5,059 nt of DNA from an uncultured Chlamydiae bacterium (lineage in GTDB: Bacteria; Chlamydiota; Chlamydiia; Chlamydiales; SM23-39), in contig CAIVVG010000007.1 of assembly GCA_903909295.1 (NCBI GenBank), forward strand, positions 1 to 5,059, given 5' to 3'. Made by a program: the position numbers and the translations under genes. Position 1 is the first letter of the stretch, and the number at the start of each line of letters is the position of its first letter. This document shows positions 1-4,622 of this stretch, in pieces. The notes below the pieces were generated by a model. It searched no databases. It was not told where the DNA came from and saw only the letters and a program-made list of their open reading frames with translations.

Positions 1-598
1 ATCCAACCGCCTACGCGCCCTTTACGCCCAGTAATTCCGATCAATGCTTGCACCCTCCGTATTACCGCAGCTGCTGGCACGGAGTTAGCCGGTGCTTCTT
101 TACCAAGTACCATCAAATTGACAAGGTGTTATCCTGTCTTTCTTGTTCCCTAGCGAAAGAGCTTTACAACCCGAAGGCCTTCTTCGCTCACACGGCGTCG
201 CTTCGTCAGGCTTTCGCCCATTGCGAAAGATTCTCGACTGCAGCCTCCCGTAGGAGTCTGGGCAGTGTCTCAGTCCCAGTGTTGGCGGTCAATCTCTCAA
301 TCCGCCTAGACGTCTTAGCCTTGGTGAGCCATTACCTCACCAACTAGCTGATATCCCATAGACTCTTCTTCGACCACGAGGTCTTTCGATCCCCCGCGTT
401 GATAAACACAAGATGCCTTGTGCCACCTCATTGAGTATTAGCGGCCGTTTCCAGCCGTTATCCTTAAGTCAAAGGCAGATTATCTATGTATTACTAACCC
501 TTGCGCCACTATATAGAGTTGCCCCTATATCGTACGACTTGCATGCCTCATCCACGCCGTCAGCATTCGATCTGAACCAAGATCAAATTCTCAAAAAA
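1..598 (-). rRNA. 16S ribosomal RNA, 5' portion (partial, Chlamydiales)
   Basis: Read on the minus strand this is the 5' third of a small-subunit rRNA. The 5' end is near 598 (TTGAGAATTTGATCTTGG, the equivalent of the E. coli AGAGTTTGATC start), and the window edge falls at about E. coli position 594. Landmarks seen are the 340-region ACTCCTACGGGAGGCTGCAG (complement at 239-258), the 530 loop GTGCCAGCAGCTGCGGTAA (complement at 62-80) and ATCGGAATTACTGGGCGTAAAG near 20-41. Both known pan-Chlamydiales signature sites are exact: 543-559 on the minus strand and 270-286 as written. They span 290 bp, close to the known ~298-bp signature amplicon. This places the organism in Chlamydiales; family or genus cannot be fixed by eye. 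The 3' part of the gene, and any 23S and 5S genes, lie outside the window. Small open frames inside this segment are not genes. Confidence 0.97.
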
Positions 599-616
599 AT
601 ATAAATTACTGTTGAC

Positions 617-647
617 GTTTGGGGGTTCTTATGAACCCCGCACAAAC
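617..647 (-). other. Stem-loop in 16S precursor leader
   Basis: A strong inverted repeat lies about 19 nt upstream of the mature 16S 5' end. The inner stem is GGGGTTC/GAACCCC (622-628 with 633-639) with a 4-nt loop. It continues after a 3-nt bulge (640-642) into a 5-bp outer stem (617-621 with 643-647), giving 12 bp in total. In the minus-strand rRNA transcript it would fold just before the 16S sequence, where leader hairpins guide processing and early folding. No U-tract follows, so it is not a terminator. The structure is seen in the sequence; the processing role is inferred. Confidence 0.6.
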
Positions 648-870
648 TTACTTTCTTACTCTTCTCTTTTCCCGCTGTCAAAACTACTTGAACAGTCTCG
701 CTGTTCTGTTCGCTTCTTTCATCAGATTTCTGCTTGAAACGAAGTTAAGAACATACCTGATTTCCCATTTTTTTGGCAATATTTTGACTGAAATGCGACG
801 CAACTCACTGAAAACACAGCGCTTACGTACATTTTAATCATCGAGACCTGGTTGCGCGGCAACCTCTATA
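648..870 (-). promoter_or_regulatory. Probable rRNA promoter/leader region (exact promoter unresolved)
   Basis: The 16S gene needs a promoter here, reading leftward. No single consensus sigma66/sigma70 promoter stands out. Minus-strand candidates are TTGACA (677-682) with 17 bp to TAAGAA (654-659), and TTGCCA (774-779) with 18 bp to TATGTT (750-755). A good isolated -10, TAAAAT (831-836), has only a poorly spaced TTGCCG (857-862, 20 bp). TGTTCTTAACTT (742-753) resembles a boxA antitermination element (TGTTCTTTGA type). It overlaps the second candidate's -10, so both cannot be right. A 6-bp inverted repeat GAACAG/CTGTTC (690-695 and 701-706) could form a leader hairpin. A 72-codon plus-strand open frame (619-837) runs antisense through this region and is not believed to be a gene. 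Confidence 0.35.
850..864. repeat. Short perfect inverted repeat between divergent promoters
   Basis: GGTTGC-GCG-GCAACC is a perfect 6-bp dyad with a 3-nt centre, GC-rich inside an otherwise AT-rich region, flanked on the right by an 8-A tract (870-877). It lies between the rRNA and porin transcription units. On neither strand does a T-tract follow the stem in the right place, so it is not a standard terminator. It could be a protein-binding dyad or chance; no regulator can be named. Confidence 0.35.
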
Positions 871-880
871 AAAAAAAGTG

Positions 881-908
881 TTGCCAAGATTCAAGATAAA
901 TATTTATT
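881..908 (+). promoter_or_regulatory. Candidate promoter of the MOMP-like gene
   Basis: TTGCCA (881-886, 5 of 6 to the -35 consensus), a 16-bp AT-rich spacer, and TTTATT (903-908, 4 of 6 to the -10). Transcription would begin near 915 and leave a leader of about 95 nt before the chosen start codon. Chlamydial major porin genes are known to have long leaders and multiple promoters, so this fits but is not proven. The match is moderate and AT-rich sequence gives such matches by chance. Confidence 0.3.
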
Positions 909-922
909 GTCAGGTTCAGAAA

Positions 923-944
923 CGAGTCTTCTTGAGGAAACTCG
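923..944 (+). other. 5' UTR stem-loop of the MOMP-like gene
   Basis: CGAGTCTTC (923-931) pairs with GGAAACTCG (936-944) around a TTGA loop: five bp, one C-A mismatch, then three bp including one G-U. It lies about 65 nt before the start codon, downstream of the candidate promoter, so it would be in the mRNA leader. It may affect mRNA stability. No known riboswitch or regulatory RNA family is recognised. Confidence 0.35.
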
Positions 945-999
945 AGAGGAAGTTTTAATAGAGGGCGTCTGAATGGCGGCTCTCAACACGAAAAAAAAT

Positions 1000-1004
1000 G
1001 GAGA
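1000..1004 (+). promoter_or_regulatory. Ribosome binding site deciding the start at 1010
   Basis: GGAGA lies 5 nt before the ATG at 1010. The earlier in-frame ATG at 998 is preceded only by an A-tract and has no Shine-Dalgarno sequence. The GGAGA overlaps that first ATG, so initiation at 1010 is favoured and the protein starts MHFKWKRSF. Confidence 0.65.
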
Positions 1005-1009
1005 ATGTT

Positions 1010-2128
1010 ATGCATTTCAAATGGAAAAGATCGTTTGGCGGGATGCTGGCGTCCTCTCTTGTCGCTCTTGTAGCGACAACGAGCCTGTACGCGATTCCTC
1101 GAGCTGCCTGTGAGCCGAAACCAGACGTCTGTTGCGAAGAACCGAAACCCGGTCCTTTCGCGTTTGCTTTCCCTAAAGATATGAATCTGGCTTGCCCAAG
1201 AGATTTCTACATCCACATAGATGCTCTGGCCTTCCAGGCGAAAGAAGATGGCCTGACCTTTGGTATCGAGGATGCTTCAGCATTGAACGTCCCCCTGTCC
1301 AATGGCAAAGCCCTTGGATTTTCTTCTCAAAATGGCGACTATGGGTACAATTATGGTATGCGTTTTGGCTTGGGATTCTATCTCAACCACGATGCTTGGA
1401 ACCTGGACTTCAATTGGACCTGGATCAATATCACCGAATACAAACGACAAATGGTACAACCTAGTGGATCGATCGTCCCTAGCCATCTCGTTGGTACAAC
1501 GACGCCTGTCGGATTCTACGGCCTGTCAGCTTCTGGCAAATGGAACGTGCATTATGACATGCTCGATATCCGCTTGGCGAAGCCTTACCATGTGAGCCGT
1601 TACGTAATTTTAAAGCCACACTTCGGACTCCGCGCTGGTTGGATCGACCAACATTATGCGGTTGACTACTCTGGAGTGGGAACAGCCACGAGAACGATTT
1701 TCCACGCGGATAACGATTTCTGGGGCGTTGGTTCTCGCCTTGGATTTGATTCTCAGTGGATGTTGGGCAAGGGCTTCTGGCTCTTTGGTAACTTTGCAGC
1801 TTCTATGCTCTTCGGAAAATTTGATATCAGTCAACGTCTAGCAATTCCATCTACTACTGCAGATGGATACACTGTAGATGATGATCATTATCAAAACTGC
1901 CCGAACATGGAGATGATGCTTGGTTTTGGTTGGGGACATTTCTTCAGCCGAAGCAAATATTATGTCTCTCTGGAAGCAGCGTATGAGTTCCACGAATGGT
2001 GGGATCAACTCAATATCCGTAGATTCTCAAGTGGCCAGGGTTCTACTGGTGCATTTACCAACGAGACAGTGGCTCGCGGTAACTTGACCTTGAACGGATT
2101 CTCGCTGAAACTGGCTCTCGACTTCTAA
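1010..2128 (+). CDS. MOMP-like outer-membrane beta-barrel protein (porin)
   Basis: A predicted 372-aa outer-membrane channel. The N-terminus is a signal peptide: basic MHFKWKR, hydrophobic core about residues 9-26, likely cleavage after the SLYA ending at residue 28. A short cysteine- and proline-rich segment follows (C34, C41, C42, C62). The rest is a run of alternating aromatic/polar strands typical of a barrel, for example FYIHIDALAFQAKEDGL (66-82), NYGMRFGLGFYLNHDAW (114-130), and the final strand LTLNGFSLKLALDF ending in Phe, the usual BAM recognition signature. The EDGL motif near the first strand and the overall pattern recall the Legionella-type OMP/MOMP-like families expanded in Simkania and Waddlia; that assignment is from memory, not a search. 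The cysteines suggest disulfide cross-linking, as in the chlamydial envelope. An alternative start at 998 adds four residues. The gene stands alone, divergent from the rRNA gene, with its own terminator. Substrate specificity is unknown. Confidence 0.85.
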   Translation: MHFKWKRSFGGMLASSLVALVATTSLYAIPRAACEPKPDVCCEEPKPGPFAFAFPKDMNLACPRDFYIHIDALAFQAKEDGLTFGIEDASALNVPLSNGKALGFSSQNGDYGYNYGMRFGLGFYLNHDAWNLDFNWTWINITEYKRQMVQPSGSIVPSHLVGTTTPVGFYGLSASGKWNVHYDMLDIRLAKPYHVSRYVILKPHFGLRAGWIDQHYAVDYSGVGTATRTIFHADNDFWGVGSRLGFDSQWMLGKGFWLFGNFAASMLFGKFDISQRLAIPSTTADGYTVDDDHYQNCPNMEMMLGFGWGHFFSRSKYYVSLEAAYEFHEWWDQLNIRRFSSGQGSTGAFTNETVARGNLTLNGFSLKLALDF

Positions 2129-2159
2129 TTTGCCAAGAGCAGTCAGCACTATCATGTCG

Positions 2160-2188
2160 GGGCCTCGCAGCAATGCGAGGCCCTTTTT
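2160..2188 (+). terminator. Intrinsic terminator of the MOMP-like gene
   Basis: A perfect 10-bp GC-rich stem, GGGCCTCGCA (2160-2169) with TGCGAGGCCC (2174-2183), closes a GCAA (GNRA-type) loop and is followed at once by five T (2184-2188). It starts 31 nt after the porin stop codon. Only the plus strand has the T-tract, so it serves the porin gene rather than the convergent nhaD. Confidence 0.92.
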
Positions 2189-2192
2189 CGTT

Positions 2193-2352
2193 AGAAAAAA
2201 ATAACCACAGAGGCACAGAGTCGAGGCGCCGCCTCGAGCTCCGCAAAAGAGCTTCGGCCCTTTTGAAACCCAAATAACAGGAGTTCAGAGGACGGCAGTC
2301 CTTTGATGGGAGCGCGAGGGCAAAGCCCTCGCCTCTGTGGTTATATTTTTCT
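2193..2352. repeat. 160-bp hairpin-rich element with 22-bp terminal inverted repeats (MITE/REP-like)
   Basis: The left arm 2193-2214 (core TAACCACAGAGGC) and right arm 2331-2352 (core GCCTCTGTGGTTA) are inverted copies, 21 of 22 bases identical; the mismatch is in the A/T tract. Inside are further dyads: TCGAGGCG/CGCCTCGA (2221-2228, 2230-2237), AGCTC/GAGCT (2237-2241, 2249-2253), CAGAGGAC/GTCCTTTG (2286-2293, 2298-2305, one G-T pair) and a perfect GCGAGGGC-AAA-GCCCTCGC (2314-2332). The left arm also has a tandem CACAGAG (2206-2212, 2214-2220). The element fills the space between the convergent porin and nhaD genes, starting 5 nt after the porin terminator and ending 7 nt before the nhaD stop. 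No open frame of its own and no clear target-site duplication is seen. Folded RNA from either strand ends in a T-rich arm, so it could terminate transcription both ways. CCACAGAGGCACAGAG-like motifs recur in dispersed intergenic repeats of many bacteria (recollection); copy number in this genome is unknown. Confidence 0.7.
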
Positions 2353-2359
2353 TACCGAC

Positions 2360-3607
2360 CTACACCATTTGCTGCAGCAGAAAGACTCCCACGCCGGTGA
2401 AATAGCTCACCAGAGCGGTCAAGCTGACCCGTTTGCAGTACCAGATAAAGTCGATTTTTTCCATCCCCATCGCGGCGACGCCTGCGGCAGAGCCGATGAT
2501 CAGGATGCTCCCTCCCGTTCCTGCGCAATAGGCAAGCATTTGCCAGAGCAAAGAGTCGACGGGATAGGTCGCGAGATCGTACATCCCCATGCCAGCTGCG
2601 ACGAGAGGGACGTTGTCGACGACGGCGGAGACGAGTCCGATGATCACCGTCACAATCGATAAGTTGGGGATATAGGTGTTTAGAAAATAGGCCAGGTCGC
2701 TGAGGAGGCCTGCGACGTCGAGGGCGCTGATGCAAAGCAAGATCCCCAAGAAGAAGAGAACTCCGGATGTGTCGATGCGGCGGAGCACTTCGGGAAGGCG
2801 TAGGTAGTCCCTGGTTTCGTGAGGGGCGTGCATCAGGTCTGTGACGAGCCACAGGATGCCTAGCGCAAGTAAAATGCCCATGAAGGGGGGCAGTCCCGTC
2901 AGCGCTTTAAAAATGGGAACCGCGACGAGGGCGCCAATGCCGGTAAAAAATACGACGCGTGAGCCGGGCTCGACGGTGTCTTCACGAGCTCTTGCTACGG
3001 CGCCTGTGTAATTGCCTTTGAGATTCCATCCAAATACGGCGAGCGCGGCGATCAGGGACAAGAAGCTGGGCAAGAAGAGTGATTTCATGATGGCAAAGGA
3101 GGTGATGTTCCCGTTGATCCAGAGCATGGTCGTTGTAACGTCTCCAATGGGGGTCCAGGCGCCTCCGGCGTTGGCGGCGATGATGACAGCGGCTACGAGG
3201 ATTTTTCGATCCTTGGCCTCAGGAACGAGCTTGCGGAGCAAGGAGATCATCACGATGGTAGTGGTGAGGTTATCGAGGATGGCAGACAAGAAAAACGTAA
3301 CAAATCCGATGACCCAGAGCATTTTCCGTTTGGAGCCGGTGTGGATGAGGTCGGTGATGACCTTAAATCCTTTGTGGATATCGACGACTTCTACGAGGGT
3401 CATGGCCCCCATCAGAAAGAAAATGATTTGGCTGACGTCGTTGAGTTTTTCTCCGAGTGCGTGGAGGTTGGGTCCATTCCAAAAAACGAAGACCCAAGTG
3501 ATGACGGCCATCAGCAGGGCCGAGGCAGTTTTATTCACCTTCAAAGGGTGTTCAAAAATAATGGCTAAATAGCCAATCGCAAACGCGGCAATCATGAGGC
3601 CGTTCAT
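2360..3607 (-). CDS. nhaD: Na+/H+ antiporter, NhaD type
   Basis: A 415-aa inner-membrane secondary transporter of the NhaD family (ArsB/NhaD ion-transporter superfamily), expected to exchange cytoplasmic Na+ for external H+ and so link sodium and pH balance. About twelve hydrophobic segments run the whole length. The family's two-fold repeat shows in paired signatures: SAILDNLTTT (108-117) followed by ANAGGAWTPIGDVTTTMLW (145-163), and SAVVDNVPLVAAGMG (327-341) followed by GTGGSILIIGSAAG (363-376). The DN pairs (D112-N113, D331-N332) are probable ion-site residues by family analogy. The length is normal for the family and the N-terminus, MNGLMIAAFAIGYLAIIFEH, begins directly in a membrane segment. 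The start is supported by AGGAG 8 nt upstream. The gene begins 18 bp after kdsD on the same strand with no terminator between, so the two are probably co-transcribed. NhaD homologues occur in chlamydiae and in plant plastids. Ion specificity (Na+ or Li+) cannot be read from sequence. Confidence 0.92.
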   Translation of the reverse strand: MNGLMIAAFAIGYLAIIFEHPLKVNKTASALLMAVITWVFVFWNGPNLHALGEKLNDVSQIIFFLMGAMTLVEVVDIHKGFKVITDLIHTGSKRKMLWVIGFVTFFLSAILDNLTTTIVMISLLRKLVPEAKDRKILVAAVIIAANAGGAWTPIGDVTTTMLWINGNITSFAIMKSLFLPSFLSLIAALAVFGWNLKGNYTGAVARAREDTVEPGSRVVFFTGIGALVAVPIFKALTGLPPFMGILLALGILWLVTDLMHAPHETRDYLRLPEVLRRIDTSGVLFFLGILLCISALDVAGLLSDLAYFLNTYIPNLSIVTVIIGLVSAVVDNVPLVAAGMGMYDLATYPVDSLLWQMLAYCAGTGGSILIIGSAAGVAAMGMEKIDFIWYCKRVSLTALVSYFTGVGVFLLQQMV

Positions 3608-3615
3608 AGAAAAAA

Positions 3616-3620
3616 CTCCT
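3616..3620 (-). promoter_or_regulatory. Ribosome binding site of nhaD
   Basis: AGGAG on the minus strand, 8 nt before the nhaD ATG and inside the 18-bp gap after the kdsD stop. It is the strongest Shine-Dalgarno sequence in the window, stronger than that of kdsD, the gene before it. Confidence 0.8.
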
Positions 3621-3625
3621 ATTTT

Positions 3626-4561
3626 TTATTGTAATCCTGCTTGAATAATGTCGTGCATCCGAATGAGTCCTACGACGCTCCCCCTCTCGACTACGGGAAG
3701 AACCGTAATTCCTTGCATTTGTTGGATCGCCTCAAGCGCCAGTTGTTCGGGAGAAATCGTCTTGGGGCGCCGAGTCGCAAGATCGCCCACTTTCTTTTCC
3801 AACACAGTGAGAGCTTGCGACTGGAGAGCTCTGCGCAAATCGCCGTCGGTGAAAATGGCTAATTCCGGGTCGGCAATCAGTAGACAGCCGCACCGTTTCT
3901 CAGATAATTCGTGGAGCACATCGATCAACCGGTCATCGGCTCGACAGAGGGGTAGGGCCTCCCCTTTCAGCATCAAATCCCCCACCTTCACGGTGATTTT
4001 TCTTCCGATCAACCCGGCTGGGTGATTGGCGGCAAAGTCGCCCACGCTGAAATTTTTGGCCTTCATCAATCCAACCGCCAAACAGTCGCCAAAAATCAGC
4101 TGCACCGCGGTGGAAACGGTGGGGGCGAGGTTGTGGGGACAAAGTTCCCGTTCCACGGGCAAGAAAATCGATAAGTCAGCACCCGCTGCCAGTTGCGAAG
4201 AGGCTTTAGAGACGACGGCAATCGTGAAGGCGCCCCGCTTCTTCATGTGGGGCAAAAGTTGCAAAAGTTCTTCCGACTCCCCGCTCTTGCTAAATGCCAT
4301 CCAGATGTCTTGTGGATGGACAAAGCCGATATCGCCGTGGAGGGCATTCCCCGCATTCAGGTAAAAGGAACGGGTCCCGGTCGATAGGAGGGTGGTGGCG
4401 ATTTTTTCGGCGATGTGGCCACTTTTTCCGACGCCAGAGAGGATGACGACCCCTTGGCAAGCGAGGAGCTTTTCGAAGATCTTTTGGGCCGCGTCCAGGT
4501 CGATCCGATCGAGAAAGTGATTGAGAGATTGTCTTTGTTCTTCAAAAAGCTGTTTCAGCAT
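3626..4561 (-). CDS. kdsD: Arabinose-5-phosphate isomerase (KpsF/GutQ/KdsD family)
   Basis: A 311-aa cytoplasmic enzyme that converts D-ribulose 5-phosphate to D-arabinose 5-phosphate, the first step to KDO, the core sugar of chlamydial LPS. A sugar-isomerase (SIS) domain spans about residues 28-165: GVGKSGHIAEKIA (43-55), ALHGDIGF (73-80), SKSGESEE (91-98) and ELCPHNLAPTVSTA (139-152), then NHPAG (179-183). Two CBS domains follow (about 196-250 and 258-311). Residues matching the catalytic set known for E. coli KdsD (K59, E111, E152, H193) are K46, E98, E139 and H180, all at a constant offset of 13, so the enzyme looks intact. The open frame extends upstream to 4840, but the added residues are antisense to icd and unlike the family, so the start is taken at the ATG at 4561 (MLKQLFEEQRQ). 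Its Shine-Dalgarno is weak (GGAA, very close to the start). First gene of a probable operon with nhaD. A GutQ-type paralogue role is possible but less likely. Confidence 0.93.
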   Translation of the reverse strand: MLKQLFEEQRQSLNHFLDRIDLDAAQKIFEKLLACQGVVILSGVGKSGHIAEKIATTLLSTGTRSFYLNAGNALHGDIGFVHPQDIWMAFSKSGESEELLQLLPHMKKRGAFTIAVVSKASSQLAAGADLSIFLPVERELCPHNLAPTVSTAVQLIFGDCLAVGLMKAKNFSVGDFAANHPAGLIGRKITVKVGDLMLKGEALPLCRADDRLIDVLHELSEKRCGCLLIADPELAIFTDGDLRRALQSQALTVLEKKVGDLATRRPKTISPEQLALEAIQQMQGITVLPVVERGSVVGLIRMHDIIQAGLQ

Positions 4562-4622
4562 GGTTCCAGTGTACCGCTTGTTTTTCTTGAAGTCTTCTAA
4601 AAAATCACATAGAGTTTGGAAC
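4562..4622. promoter_or_regulatory. Divergent kdsD/icd intergenic region
   Basis: These 61 bp must hold the 5' ends of both transcripts. For icd, TTGAAG (4587-4592), 17 bp and TAGAGT (4610-4615) is a weak sigma70-like match; it would start transcription almost at the icd ATG, giving a leaderless or near-leaderless message. For kdsD, TACACT on the minus strand near 4569-4574 is a possible -10 with no good -35. The Shine-Dalgarno sequences of both genes are poor (AGAG or TTGGA before icd). No clear operator dyad is seen. Promoters may also lie inside the opposite gene. Confidence 0.35.

Noticed and set aside
48..604. Small plus-strand open frames within the 16S gene
   Set aside because: They lie inside rRNA sequence; they are antisense reading of a non-coding gene.
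619..837. 72-codon plus-strand open frame in the rRNA leader region
   Set aside because: No Shine-Dalgarno, no recognisable domain, composition just reflects AT-rich leader sequence, and it is antisense to the region expected to hold the rRNA promoter and leader.
1085..1111. Possible lipoprotein cleavage site at C34 of the porin (RAAC)
   Set aside because: Arg at the -3 position and an Ile-Pro-Arg stretch before it do not fit a lipobox; ordinary signal peptidase cleavage after SLYA is more likely.
2303..2662. 119-codon plus-strand open frame starting inside the repeat element
   Set aside because: Mostly antisense to the 3' end of nhaD, rich in His/Asp/Arg as expected for a shadow frame, no ribosome site that would fit.
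3012..3572. 186-codon plus-strand open frame opposite nhaD
   Set aside because: It is fully antisense to a clear, complete antiporter; the sequence has no family resemblance and the length is explained by codon bias of the real gene.
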